Assembly (NCBI GenBank): GCA_019352125.1
Contig: JABBNV010000025.1
Span: forward strand, 1 to 18,317
DNA length: 18,317 nucleotides
Direction: 5' to 3'
From: Acidobacteriota bacterium
GTDB taxonomy: Bacteria > Actinomycetota > Actinomycetes > Actinomycetales > Micrococcaceae
The first letter of the stretch is position 1; each line of letters begins with the position of its first letter. A program made the translations under genes and the position numbers. Of the stretch, positions 1 to 7,907 are shown piece by piece. Below the pieces are notes generated by a model that saw nothing but the letters and a program-made list of their open reading frames with translations, was not told the DNA's origin and did not search any database.

Positions 1-639
1 CTGATTGCTGGACTCCGTGCCACCTTGCAACTGGCCGTTGTCGCGCTAGTCATTGCGCAGTTGGCCCCCCACCCCACGCTGGCGATGGTATTTGTGGGTC
101 TCATGTTTGTGGTGGCTGTGTGGACTTCTGGGCGACGGGTGGCCAAAACAGGACGTTGGTGGATTGCGTCCCTACCCATTGCTGCGGGTGTACTGCCGGT
201 GGCTTGTTTACTCCTTTTTACCGGCGTTTTGCCGTGGAATTCGCTGGCCTTGATTGCCATTTTCGGGCAGCAAATTGGCGGAGCAATGGCGACCACTACG
301 CTGGCAGGACGCCGGCTGGAAACCGAACTTGTACAGCGCAATGGTGAAGTGGAAGCCGCGGCTGCCCTCGGATTTCAGTGGCACGAGGCACGCGCTCTGG
401 TAACACGCCCATTAGCCGCGGAAGCAGTGGTCCCCAGTCTGGATCAGACTAAAACTGCTGGCACAGTGGTACTGCCTGGTGCTTTTGTGGGCATGATCCT
501 GGGCGGCGCCAGCCCCTGGGAGGCAGGACTCATCCAGCTACTAGTGCTGCTCTCACTGCTGGTGGTCAACTCCACTGCCGCTTGGGTCTCCCTGACCGTC
601 AGCAACCATGGCGGCTGGCACCGCATGCAGCGCCCCTAA
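1..639 (+). CDS. fetB: FetB/UPF0014-family metal-export ABC permease, 5' truncated by window edge
   Basis: The open frame runs from the first base (frame 1), so the true start lies outside the window; the TTG at 25 is internal. The visible 212 residues open with a GLRATLQLAVVALVIAQL-type segment, then several hydrophobic helices. A conserved C-terminal half follows: an amphipathic EVEAAAALGF stretch, then PSLDQTKTAGTVVLPGAFVG and MILGGASPWEAGLIQ. This layout is characteristic of the UPF0014/FetB family, inner-membrane permeases that with the ATPase FetA form an ABC exporter linked to iron homeostasis and peroxide resistance in E. coli. The substrate here is inferred from the family only. A FetA-like ATPase would be expected upstream but is out of view. 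The stop codon lies two bases from the stop of the convergent polA, leaving no room for a dedicated terminator. Confidence 0.85.
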   Translation: MIAGLRATLQLAVVALVIAQLAPHPTLAMVFVGLMFVVAVWTSGRRVAKTGRWWIASLPIAAGVLPVACLLLFTGVLPWNSLALIAIFGQQIGGAMATTTLAGRRLETELVQRNGEVEAAAALGFQWHEARALVTRPLAAEAVVPSLDQTKTAGTVVLPGAFVGMILGGASPWEAGLIQLLVLLSLLVVNSTAAWVSLTVSNHGGWHRMQRP

Positions 640-641
640 GG

Positions 642-3359
642 CTAATGCCCGGCCTCGCTCCAGCTAGTGCCAACGCCAATCTGGACCTCTAGCGGTACCG
701 TCAATTCAGCGGCAGAACCCATCTGCTCCGTCACCAGTTTCTCCACCGCGGCCTGTTCGTTCGGGGCCACCTCCAGAACCAACTCGTCATGCACTTGAAG
801 CAACATCCGGGACTTGAGACCTTGCCGTTCAAGCTCCGTGGCTACACCTAGCATGGCGCGCTTGATGATGTCCGCAGCGGAGCCTTGGATGGGTGAATTC
901 AGAGCTACGCGCTCAGCGATCTCTCGCAACTGGCGGTCTGTACTGGCAAGATCTGGCAAGTATCGGCGTCGCCCTTCAATGGTTGCCGTGTACCCGTCAA
1001 CCCTGGCCTGGTCGACCACGCCTCGGAGGTAGTCGCGCACGGCGCCAAACCGATCAAAGTAATCCTTCATCAGCGTGCGAGCCTCGTCCACCGAAATCTC
1101 CAGTTGCTTGGACAACCCAAAACTGGTCAACCCGTAGGCCAACCCGTAGGACATTGCCTTCACCTTGGAGCGCATAGCGCTGGTCACCTCTTCCGGCGCA
1201 ACGTGGAAAATGTGCGAACCAACGTAGCGGTGAAGATCCTCCCCATCGGCATAGGCCTGGATCAACCCTTTGTCCCCGGAGAGGTGCGCCATGATGCGCA
1301 TTTCGATCTGCGAATAGTCAGCGGAGAGCAGGCTCTCGAACCCGTCGCTGACCACAAATATCCCGCGCACGCGCCGGCCCTCTTCCGAGCGGATGGGAAT
1401 GTTCTGCAGGTTCGGGTTATTCGAGGAAATTCGGCCGGTGGCCGCCACATTTTGAGCATAGGTGGTGTGAATGCGGCCATCGTCGGCCACAGCCTTCTTC
1501 AGCGTCTCCAGCATTTGACGCAGCTTGGACGCTTCCCGGTGTGCCATCAGCTGAGCCAGGAACTCATGCCCTGTCTTCTCCAACAAGGTCTTCAATGCGG
1601 CCGCATCGGTCGAGAAGCCTGTCTTGATCTTCTTGGTTTTGGGCAGCTCCAGCTCCTCAAACAGCACCGTCTGGAGCTGCTTGGGCGAGCCTAGATTGAC
1701 CTCATGCCCGATCGCGGCAAACGCTGCGGTTTGGGCCGCGTCCATGGCCTTGGTGAAATCTGCCATCAAATTGTCCAGGCGCTCTGATGAGATGGCAATG
1801 CCGGTGAGTTCCATCTCCGCCAGGACCTTGGCCAGCGGCAATTCCAACTCGCCCAGAAGCCTGTTAGCGCCGCGCTCCAGCAGCTGCCCCTCGAAATTCT
1901 CGCTGAGCAACAAGGCAACATAGGCCTTGGCCACGGCATCGGCGGCATGTGAATCTTCGCCCAGCCCAAGGTCTAGCTCCCCCTTGGCCGCCGCATTGGA
2001 AGCTGGGAGGGTAATTTTAAGGTGCACCTGGCTCAGGTCTGGCAGGTCATAGCTGCGGCGATCCGGCTGAATCAGGTACGCGGAGATGGACGTATCATCC
2101 ACCACCCCACCCAGGTTCAGCCCACGCAGGTGCAGAGACTTGATGGCCTCCTTGTATTCGTGCACCACCTTGCGATCATCGTCGCTGGCCAACCACTCGG
2201 CCACGGCACCCTCCAGCGCAGAGTCAGCCTCCATCAGGTCAACGAAGATTCCCGAATCCCTGCGCGCAATGGCCAAGCCGACGGCGTCCTGGGCGAGTCC
2301 CGCGGAAACAGTGACGGTTTGTAAACCCACCTTGAACTGGTTCCCATCCGTGATCCACTTCGTGAACTGCTCTGCGGACTGGACCACCTTGTGCTCTGGA
2401 ACGGTGTGGACTTCGCCGTCGTCCTCATTCGTCTCTTCCCCGCCAAAGAGATCAAAAAGTCGCTTGCGCAAAGTGTTGAATTGCAGGGCGTCGAACAGTT
2501 CTTCAACGTGCTCGCGGTCCGGATGTTGCAGCACCATGGCGTCCAAGTCCACCGGGAGCTCAAGATCAGTCAGCAAGCGGTTGAGCCGTCGGTTTCTTTT
2601 GACCTGGTCAACATTGGCCCGTAGGGATTCGCCCACCTTGCCGCCAATAGCGTCCAGGTTTTCCAAAATGCCGTCTAGACCGCCGTACAAATTGATCCAC
2701 TTGGCAGCGGTCTTTGGCCCCACACCAGGGACACCCGGCAAATTGTCCGCCGTCTCACCGGTCAGTGCAGCCAAATCCGGGTAACGCTCCGGCGTCACAA
2801 AGTACTTGGCCTCTACCGCGGCTGCGTCCATGGGAGGAATATCCGAGATCCCCTTTTTGGGGTACAACACAGAAACATGATCAGTGATGAGTTGGAAAGT
2901 ATCCCTATCCCCCGAAACGACCAGCACTTCCCAGCCGGCCTTCTCACCCCAAGACGCCAGCGTGGCCAGGACGTCATCCGCCTCGTAACCATCCATCGAA
3001 ATGGTGGGGATCCTCATGGCCTCCATGACCTTGATAATCAGATCAATTTGGCCAAAAAACTCCTCCGGAGTCTTGTTACGGCCGCCCTTGTACTCCTGGT
3101 ACTCAACGGAGCGAAATGTTGGCGTATCCAGGTCAAAGGCAACGGCCACGTGAGTGGGTTTCTGCTGACGAATCATGGTGATCAGCATGGACGTGAACCC
3201 ATGCACCGCATTGGTGTGCTGCCCAGTATCAGTGGAGAAATTTTCCGCGGGCAGGGCATAGAAGGCCCGGAAGGCCATGGAATGACCGTCGATCACCAAC
3301 AACCGATTAGTAGCGGAAGAAGAATCAGCTGCGGGGACATGTTTGGTAGTTTCACTCAC
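642..3359 (-). CDS. polA: DNA polymerase I (PolA), proofreading-deficient actinobacterial type
   Basis: About 905 residues. The N-terminal 5'-3' exonuclease/FEN domain begins LLVIDGHSMAFRAFYALP and has the GYEADDVLATLA and helix-hairpin-helix (GVPGVGPKTAAKWI) motifs. The middle 3'-5' exonuclease-like domain lacks the DxE catalytic pair (LQTVTVS where the family has FDTET), so it should not proofread, as in other actinobacteria. Polymerase motifs A (DYSQIEMR, Asp near 681), B (RSKVKAMSYG, near 730-739) and C (QVHDELVLEV, near 855-864) are intact. The frame stays open to 3563, but the FEN domain needs only a start near 3359-3380. I prefer GTG at 3359 because a TAGGCT -10 box sits exactly 7 nt upstream, as in leaderless mRNAs. 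ATG at 3380 is the alternative and would add seven residues. Role: Okazaki fragment processing and repair synthesis. Confidence 0.95.
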   Translation of the reverse strand: MSETTKHVPAADSSSATNRLLVIDGHSMAFRAFYALPAENFSTDTGQHTNAVHGFTSMLITMIRQQKPTHVAVAFDLDTPTFRSVEYQEYKGGRNKTPEEFFGQIDLIIKVMEAMRIPTISMDGYEADDVLATLASWGEKAGWEVLVVSGDRDTFQLITDHVSVLYPKKGISDIPPMDAAAVEAKYFVTPERYPDLAALTGETADNLPGVPGVGPKTAAKWINLYGGLDGILENLDAIGGKVGESLRANVDQVKRNRRLNRLLTDLELPVDLDAMVLQHPDREHVEELFDALQFNTLRKRLFDLFGGEETNEDDGEVHTVPEHKVVQSAEQFTKWITDGNQFKVGLQTVTVSAGLAQDAVGLAIARRDSGIFVDLMEADSALEGAVAEWLASDDDRKVVHEYKEAIKSLHLRGLNLGGVVDDTSISAYLIQPDRRSYDLPDLSQVHLKITLPASNAAAKGELDLGLGEDSHAADAVAKAYVALLLSENFEGQLLERGANRLLGELELPLAKVLAEMELTGIAISSERLDNLMADFTKAMDAAQTAAFAAIGHEVNLGSPKQLQTVLFEELELPKTKKIKTGFSTDAAALKTLLEKTGHEFLAQLMAHREASKLRQMLETLKKAVADDGRIHTTYAQNVAATGRISSNNPNLQNIPIRSEEGRRVRGIFVVSDGFESLLSADYSQIEMRIMAHLSGDKGLIQAYADGEDLHRYVGSHIFHVAPEEVTSAMRSKVKAMSYGLAYGLTSFGLSKQLEISVDEARTLMKDYFDRFGAVRDYLRGVVDQARVDGYTATIEGRRRYLPDLASTDRQLREIAERVALNSPIQGSAADIIKRAMLGVATELERQGLKSRMLLQVHDELVLEVAPNEQAAVEKLVTEQMGSAAELTVPLEVQIGVGTSWSEAGH

Positions 3360-3395
3360 AAGTGCAAGCCTAGTGTTCATGACGGACAATTTCAC
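3359..3395 (-). promoter_or_regulatory. Candidate leaderless promoter of polA
   Basis: On the minus strand, GTGAAA (3395-3390) is followed after 17 nt by TAGGCT (3372-3367), which fits the actinobacterial TANNNT -10 element. Seven nucleotides later comes GTG at 3359, so transcription would start on the start codon. The -35 matches consensus at 4 of 6 positions. The promoter would lie inside the 5' coding region of the divergent thioesterase. Confidence 0.4.
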
Positions 3396-3846
3396 CCACA
3401 GCGTTGACCACACCGAGCAGCTCGCAGCGGCCGGCATACCACCTGAGATGTACGCCATGTTGGCCGCGCACGGTGTGGGCACGCTAGTTGCCAAAATGGG
3501 GATTCGTTTTGACACCATTGGCGCAGAATTATCGGTTGCCAGTATGCCGGTAGAAGGCAACACTCAGGTGGCAGGCATTCTGCACGGCGGGGCTCACGTT
3601 GTTCTGGCTGAAACACTGGGCTCGTTCTCCGCCGCTGTTCATGCAGGCCCCGGGAACCACGTGGTGGGGATTGAAATTGGCGCCACGCACCACCGCAGCA
3701 TCGCCTCCGGAACAGTCACCGGAACCTGTAGAGCTATTCACCTGGGCCGCACTCTGGCCACACATGAGATTGTCATGACGGATGAGCAGGGCAAGCGGCT
3801 ATCCACCGCGCGGATTACCAACATGATCCGACCCAACCGCGGATGA
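3379..3846 (+). CDS. PaaI-like hotdog-fold acyl-CoA thioesterase
   Basis: 155 residues, the usual size for a single hotdog domain. Key motifs are the central helix GILHGGAHVVLAETLGSF and a following strand VVGIEIGATHHRSIASGTVTG, then RAIHLGRTLATHEIVMTDEQGK. The Glu in LAETLGS occupies the catalytic acid position (Asp in E. coli PaaI, Glu in Arthrobacter 4-hydroxybenzoyl-CoA thioesterase). The expected reaction is hydrolysis of an aryl- or acyl-CoA in the cytoplasm; the substrate cannot be read from the sequence. The start is ATG 3379, which overlaps the alternative polA ATG on the other strand. An upstream in-frame ATG at 3343 would add 12 residues inside polA and is less likely. No clear ribosome-binding site precedes 3379, so initiation may be leaderless or weak. 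Confidence 0.85.
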   Translation: MTDNFTHSVDHTEQLAAAGIPPEMYAMLAAHGVGTLVAKMGIRFDTIGAELSVASMPVEGNTQVAGILHGGAHVVLAETLGSFSAAVHAGPGNHVVGIEIGATHHRSIASGTVTGTCRAIHLGRTLATHEIVMTDEQGKRLSTARITNMIRPNRG

Positions 3847-3867
3847 CCCCAGGAATCCAGCCGCGCA

Positions 3868-4217
3868 GTGATTTGTGGCGCCACCGGGTCCGAAATATCT
3901 TGCTTCGCCGCTTAACTCGCGGATATCTTTGAGCTGCCGCTGCACCTGGTGGACGATGAATTTGGTTGGCTGTCCGGGTGGCGGAAACGTCCCCTGACGG
4001 AGCATTGTGCGCTTACAACGGCGCTGGTTAATCAGGAATGTTGGGTACTGGGCGGCGACTGCGGCTGGTGGCGAGACCTAGTGCATGGGCGATCTCGGCT
4101 GATCGTTGGCCATGACTACGCACGCGCGGCACTATTTGGGAACTCGCCGCGGCGTTGGTTAAACTTCGAAGCGGCCCCGGGCCAGCAGAGTCCAGTCAGC
4201 CCTCCGGTCAGTGGTGA
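3868..4217 (+). pseudogene. Decayed FlaR/adenylate-kinase-like P-loop kinase pseudogene
   Basis: Reading from GTG 3868 gives VICGATGS, then EISCFAA and an in-frame TAA at 3913, then LADIFELPLHLVDDEFGW in the same frame. In intact FlaR-like 'topology modulation'/adenylate-kinase-like P-loop proteins the equivalent stretch is GATGSGKSTLxRRLA. The register is therefore preserved, but the Walker A Gly-Lys has become Glu-Ile and an Arg codon has become a stop. The body continues with GWRKRPLTEHCALTTALV and WVLGGDCGWWRDLVHGR. After about 4125 the family-like C-terminus (TIWELAAALVKLRSG) is found only in the next frame, ending at TGA 4215, so a frameshift is also present. The remnant overlaps the 3' end of the convergent small membrane protein gene. 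The family call comes from motif memory; the broken frame is seen directly. Confidence 0.8.
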
Positions 4218-4432
4218 AACGCGGGAATGATCAGATAAATGCCGTACAAGACTGTAAGCGCGCAGGCTGCAAAGCAGGCATACGCTGAGAACTTTGCGGC
4301 ACGAGTGGCCGGAACGTTGCCATCAATGCTGACGGCGTAAAGGCGAACACCCAATGAATACAGACCAACGACGACGACAGCGCCGACGAGAGTCGCTACG
4401 GCCACGGCCAGAAAAGCTAGCCAGTCGATCAT
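4208..4432 (-). CDS. Small two-helix membrane protein coupled to pitA
   Basis: 74 residues with two predicted transmembrane segments, roughly residues 3-27 (LAFLAVAVATLVGAVVVV) and 47-70 (ACFAACALTVLYGIYLIIP). A short loop between them carries basic and acidic residues. The ATG overlaps the pitA stop as ATGA (4432-4429), so translation is probably coupled to the transporter. I know no characterised function. The conserved-looking coupling suggests an accessory or stabilising role for the Pit permease, which is inference. No good terminator is visible downstream, and its end overlaps the convergent pseudogene. Confidence 0.75.
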   Translation of the reverse strand: MIDWLAFLAVAVATLVGAVVVVGLYSLGVRLYAVSIDGNVPATRAAKFSAYACFAACALTVLYGIYLIIPAFHH

Positions 4433-5691
4433 CGTTGCCCCTCTTTGGCAGCAGCCTTGGTAGCTGCCTTTTCCATTGCTCGCGCCTTCGCGGCCAGCCT
4501 CTCGCGTTCTTTACGCGAAGGAATCCTCACGGCGCCGCCCACAATGTCGACCTCGCTAATGGCGTTGCTGTGGTCCACCACATCGCGCTGGGACACCACG
4601 AAGATGAAGATAATGGCCGCCAGACCCAACACTGCGCCAATGATCAGACCAACTGTCCCAAGGCCGTGCTCTTTGCTGGATAGCAGCGCGGCAAGTCCGC
4701 CCACCACTGCGGAAGCCGGAAGCGTGAATAACCAGCCCAAGCTGATCTTGCCAATGGCGCCCCACCGGACGGTGGATCCGGTGCGCCCCAAGCCTGAACC
4801 CACTACGGAACCTGAAGCTACGTGGGTGGTAGAGAGGGCAAACCCTAGGTGCGACGATGCCAGGATGGCCGCCGCTGTCGACGTTTCAGCGGCAAAGCCT
4901 TGAGCAGGCTTCACATCCGTCAAGCCACTTCCCAGCGTCCGGATAATTCGCCAGCCACCGGCGTACGTTCCACCGGCAATGGCCAACGCGCAAGCTCCAA
5001 TGACCCAGAGCTGGGGGCCGGTGCCAGCGTGCTGAGCTCCAGCGCTGATGAGCACCAAGGTAATGACGCCCATGGTTTTCTGCGCGTCATTGGTGCCGTG
5101 TGCCAGCGCTACCAGTGACGATGAGAATACCTGGCCGTAGCGGAAGCCACCGCGCTTTTGCACCAGTTTGTCCCCCGAGTCCGGGTGCGTACGGCGGGTC
5201 ATGGCATAGGCCAGCCTGGTGCACAGATAGGCCACACCGCCGGCAATGGCAGGAGCAAGGATGGCTGGCAGGATCACTTTGGAGAGCACCACGGAGAAAT
5301 TCACAGCAGAGAACCCCCACGTGCCCACAATCACGGCACCAATGAGCCCACCAAAGAGTGCATGGGAGGAACTGGACGGCAACCCGCGCAGCCACGTGAT
5401 GAGGTTCCACAGCACCGCCCCGAGCAGACCGGCAAAGATCAACTCTGGAGTGATAGATATGCCGCCGTGACCCTCTTTGATGATGCCGCCGGAGATTGTC
5501 TTTGCCACCTCTGTGGAAAGAAACGCGCCCACTAAGTTCAATACGGCGGCAATTCCTACTGCGGTTTTGGGTTTGATGGCGCCGGTGGCAATGGGCGTCG
5601 CCATGGCATTTGCGGTGTCATGAAATCCGTTGGTGAAGTCAAAAAACAACGCCAACGCAATAACCAGGACGACCATAAAGGTGAAGTCCAC
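4429..5691 (-). CDS. pitA: PiT-family inorganic phosphate transporter
   Basis: About 420 residues and highly hydrophobic, with the two inverted PiT signature repeats: FTNGFHDTANAMATPIATGA near the N-terminus and ALAHGTNDAQKTMGVITL in the second half. Other family stretches include LNLVGAFLSTEVAKTISGG and GLPSSSSHALFGGLIGA. The family performs low-affinity, proton- or cation-coupled uptake of metal-phosphate across the cytoplasmic membrane. The start is set to GTG 5691 because AGGA lies 5 nt upstream and the first helix begins directly (VDFTFMVVLVIALALFF). The frame stays open to an ATG at 5727, which would add 12 polar residues and is less plausible. A basic, Ala/Lys-rich C-terminal tail (about 30 residues) ends in the ATGA overlap with the next gene. 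No pho-box-like repeat was recognised upstream. Confidence 0.93.
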   Translation of the reverse strand: MDFTFMVVLVIALALFFDFTNGFHDTANAMATPIATGAIKPKTAVGIAAVLNLVGAFLSTEVAKTISGGIIKEGHGGISITPELIFAGLLGAVLWNLITWLRGLPSSSSHALFGGLIGAVIVGTWGFSAVNFSVVLSKVILPAILAPAIAGGVAYLCTRLAYAMTRRTHPDSGDKLVQKRGGFRYGQVFSSSLVALAHGTNDAQKTMGVITLVLISAGAQHAGTGPQLWVIGACALAIAGGTYAGGWRIIRTLGSGLTDVKPAQGFAAETSTAAAILASSHLGFALSTTHVASGSVVGSGLGRTGSTVRWGAIGKISLGWLFTLPASAVVGGLAALLSSKEHGLGTVGLIIGAVLGLAAIIFIFVVSQRDVVDHSNAISEVDIVGGAVRIPSRKERERLAAKARAMEKAATKAAAKEGQR

Positions 5692-5812
5692 CGCGATCCT
5701 ATTCCTCGACAAACATGCGATCCCCAAAAAGTTTAGCCTGTGTTCACTAGCTATTAACTTTCCCTGGAGTCAGCGAAGAACCCTACTGCCGATATCCCTC
5801 AACCTCGGACGC

Positions 5813-6022
5813 TTAACGGAGCGCGGCGTCGTTTGGATTCTCCCGCGCGTCCCGCTTAGCTTGGCGCTGACGCAGCAGGTCCCAGCACTGGTCAAGCTGC
5901 ACTTCAATGTCCCGCAGTTTGGCAGTACGGCCAACGTCACCAGAGGCTGAAGCATCATTGCGGAGTTGGTGCTCAGTTTCTACAAGATCCTTGATGTGCT
6001 GGTGAATTTGAACTTCATTCAT
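5813..6022 (-). CDS. DUF2630 family small protein
   Basis: 69 residues from ATG 6022, which has a strong AGGAG ribosome-binding site 5 nt upstream; the frame is open further upstream but the upstream part lacks family character. The sequence MNEVQIHQHIKDLVETEHQL followed by LRDIEVQLDQCWDLLRQRQA and a polar tail (ENPNDAALR) matches DUF2630, a soluble, probably helical actinobacterial family of unknown function. The invariant LDQCWDLLRQR block is intact. A possible -10 (TAGGCT at 6074-6069, within a small AGCCT/AGGCT inverted repeat) lies about 45 bp upstream of the start. The gene is probably separately transcribed, as it lies in 100-120 bp gaps between the OpuC-type operon and pitA. Confidence 0.85.
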   Translation of the reverse strand: MNEVQIHQHIKDLVETEHQLRNDASASGDVGRTAKLRDIEVQLDQCWDLLRQRQAKRDARENPNDAALR

Positions 6023-6123
6023 GGGAACTCCTGTGGTTGGGACGCGCTCCACGTCCAAGGGTGCTGTAAGCCTAGCGAAGGCTGACCTGGTTTGCATAAG
6101 AGTCACGTTTGCATCAGAGCCGT

Positions 6124-6148
6124 TCAGGGCTTGCTGATGAAGCCCTGA
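6124..6148 (-). repeat. 9-bp perfect inverted repeat spanning the stop codon of the lipoprotein gene
   Basis: TCAGGGCTT (6124-6132) and AAGCCCTGA (6140-6148) are perfect reverse complements with a 7-nt loop. The structure covers the last codons and the stop of the substrate-binding protein gene. No U-run follows, so a classical intrinsic terminator is doubtful. It could protect the 3' end of the operon mRNA or act as a weak terminator. Confidence 0.5.
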
Positions 6149-7140
6149 GAGACCAGCCAATTAAAGGCGACGTTCGCTGGCTCCTGGCCTTCGACGTCGA
6201 CCTTGAGATTCATTGACCGCAAGGCATCATCCGTAAGTTTAGGAGTGATCTTGGAAAATATATCCGCCAGTTGGGGGTGGTCCTTGAGCACCTGGGAGTT
6301 GAAGACCGGAGCCACGTTGTAGGCGGGGAAGAACTTCTTGTCATCTTTGAGCACTGTGAGGCCCAAGGATTTGATGCGCCCATCGGTGGCGAACACCTCA
6401 CCGAAGTTGCAGTCCCCCTTGTCTGTGGCACTGTAAACAGCACCAGTGTCATAGATGCCAATATTGGCATCAGGCACACCGTCAACACTCCCCCGGCTCA
6501 TCCCATAGTGCTGGAGCAGCGGGTTGAGCCCATCCGGACGGGAGTTGAATTCAGCCTCGACACAAAAGGTTCGCTCATTCACTGGAAGCTTGGCAATGTC
6601 ACTGATCGAGGAAATATTGCCCAACTTGGCCACAGCCTCCGAACGAACAGCAATAGCGTAGGTATTGTTCATGGGCGCTGGCGCACCCCACGTGAGGCCG
6701 TTTTTCAGATCTGCGTCGTGGACAGCCTTGAACTGCGCGTCCTTGTCCGGAATGCCCTCTTTTTGTTGCATGTATGTCAGCCACGCAGTACCCGTGTATT
6801 CCCAGGTCAAGTCCGCCTGGTCTGCCAGCATGAGTTCGCGCACCGGCTGACTTCCAGGGACATTGGTCAGGTCCGTAACCTTGAAGCCCGCTGCCTGGGC
6901 CGCAAGCACGCCAATCTTGCCCAAAATGAGCTGCTCGGTGAAATTCTTCGAGGTTACGGTCAGCTTCGCGTTATGGAGGTTCGGAATTTTGGTGATGGAG
7001 CCGGGGCCGACGTCGGGAACGTACGAGGTTGCTGGCTGGAGGCCGCAGCCAGTGAGCGCCATTACGGCGACGATGGCGCCAGCTGCAGCCGCCTTCCGAA
7101 ACGGTTTACGAAGAGGTTTCTGAAAGGGTTTCCGGAACAT
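6124..7140 (-). CDS. opuCC: OpuCC/ProX-type quaternary-amine substrate-binding lipoprotein
   Basis: 338 residues from ATG 7140, which overlaps the upstream permease stop as TAATG and has AAAGGA 5 nt upstream. The N-terminus is strongly basic (FRKPFQKPLRKPFRK), followed by a hydrophobic segment and lipobox ALTGC with Cys at about residue 32, so the mature protein should be membrane-anchored. The mature domain shows OpuAC-fold features: LTVTSKNFTEQLILGKI, a DLTWEYTGTAWLTYM motif and FPAYNVAPVFN. The family binds glycine betaine, choline, carnitine or related compounds (the fold also serves ergothioneine importers). The exact ligand cannot be assigned from the sequence. It is the last gene of the operon and is followed by the inverted repeat at 6124-6148. 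Confidence 0.9.
   Translation of the reverse strand: MFRKPFQKPLRKPFRKAAAAGAIVAVMALTGCGLQPATSYVPDVGPGSITKIPNLHNAKLTVTSKNFTEQLILGKIGVLAAQAAGFKVTDLTNVPGSQPVRELMLADQADLTWEYTGTAWLTYMQQKEGIPDKDAQFKAVHDADLKNGLTWGAPAPMNNTYAIAVRSEAVAKLGNISSISDIAKLPVNERTFCVEAEFNSRPDGLNPLLQHYGMSRGSVDGVPDANIGIYDTGAVYSATDKGDCNFGEVFATDGRIKSLGLTVLKDDKKFFPAYNVAPVFNSQVLKDHPQLADIFSKITPKLTDDALRSMNLKVDVEGQEPANVAFNWLVSQGFISKP
7090..7137 (-). repeat. Four imperfect 12-bp tandem repeats in the SBP signal peptide
   Basis: Codons 2-17 of the lipoprotein gene fall into four 12-bp units encoding FRKP, FQKP, LRKP and FRKA. The units share the pattern YTTCNGAAACCN with substitutions. This quadruples the positive n-region of the signal peptide and looks like an old slippage expansion. 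Confidence 0.7.
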
Positions 7141-7907
7141 TAGAGTCCTTTCGGCATGGCAACGTGTTCTACCACGCGGCCCAGCCAATCGATAGCCAGA
7201 GCAAGAAGGGCTACCAGCACTGAGCCCGTAATCAATACTCGGGTCAAGTTCAGATTCACGCCGGTGGTAATGAGGATTCCCAAGCCACCGCCGTTGATGA
7301 AGGTTGCCAGCGCCGCAGTACCTACCAGCAGCACCAGTGCCGTACGGATACCGGAGAGCATGATCGGCACAGCCAAGGGCAACTCAACTTTGAAGAGCAC
7401 AGCCGTCGAGCTCATACCCATGCCCCGCCCCGCCTCAACCAGCCGTTCGTCCACCTGTTGCAAGCCCACCATGGTGTTGCGTAGCACCGGCAACGCGGCG
7501 TAGAGCACCAGCGAGAGGGTGGCGGCCCAGAAACCAAAGCCAAGCCAGAACGCCAGGAGAACCACCAGCCCAATGGCTGGCGCAGCCTGGCCAATATTTG
7601 CAATGGCCAGCACTGGGCCGGTCAAAAAGCGCAGTGGTTTACGGGTGAGCGCTATGCCTACCGGAATAGCAATGACCAGCACAATTACAGCAGCCAAAAA
7701 CGTGAGCTTGAGGTGTTCAACCGTGTAGCCCAGCAGTGCTGACGGATCCAGCGTGGTGCGCTCAGTAGCGGTTAGATCAGCAGTGAGTAGCCAGATAACC
7801 AGTACGCCCAAAACCACCACAATGCCCAACAGTTGGTAGGCCAGCGGAGTCCAGGACCTCCCGCTCGGGGCCCGAGTAGCTTCCAGTTCCGCTATCGCCA
7901 GGCTCAT
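7140..7907 (-). CDS. OpuC/ProW-type ABC importer permease (second permease)
   Basis: 255 residues with an N-terminal cytoplasmic stretch, a first helix (YQLLGIVVVLGVLVIWLL), a periplasmic loop and a binding-protein-dependent transport domain. The EAA-type coupling loop reads VEAGRGMGMSSTAVLFKVELP. LPVLRNTMVGLQQV precedes it, as is usual in OpuCB/OpuCD proteins. ATG 7907 overlaps the stop of the ATPase gene (ATGA) and its own stop overlaps the lipoprotein ATG (TAATG), so translation along the operon is tightly coupled. It should pair with the other permease (9138-9791) to form the membrane channel. Confidence 0.92.
   Translation of the reverse strand: MSLAIAELEATRAPSGRSWTPLAYQLLGIVVVLGVLVIWLLTADLTATERTTLDPSALLGYTVEHLKLTFLAAVIVLVIAIPVGIALTRKPLRFLTGPVLAIANIGQAAPAIGLVVLLAFWLGFGFWAATLSLVLYAALPVLRNTMVGLQQVDERLVEAGRGMGMSSTAVLFKVELPLAVPIMLSGIRTALVLLVGTAALATFINGGGLGILITTGVNLNLTRVLITGSVLVALLALAIDWLGRVVEHVAMPKGL

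Noticed and set aside
1104..1694. 196-codon plus-strand open frame opposite polA
   Set aside because: Shadow of polymerase motif B and neighbouring regions; no ribosome-binding site or domain.
3360..3563. N-terminal extension of polA up to 3563
   Set aside because: The extra residues have no FEN-domain character and lie antisense within the thioesterase coding sequence; a start at 3359-3380 fits the family.
3799..4005. Minus-strand 68-codon frame
   Set aside because: No ribosome-binding site or family character; overlaps the thioesterase end and the pseudogene.
3949..4230. Intact 93-residue hypothetical protein
   Set aside because: Better explained as the middle of the decayed P-loop kinase, since family-like sequence continues upstream past a stop and downstream in another frame.
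6271..7143. 290-codon plus-strand open frame opposite the lipoprotein gene
   Set aside because: Entirely antisense to a clear OpuCC-type protein and without family motifs.
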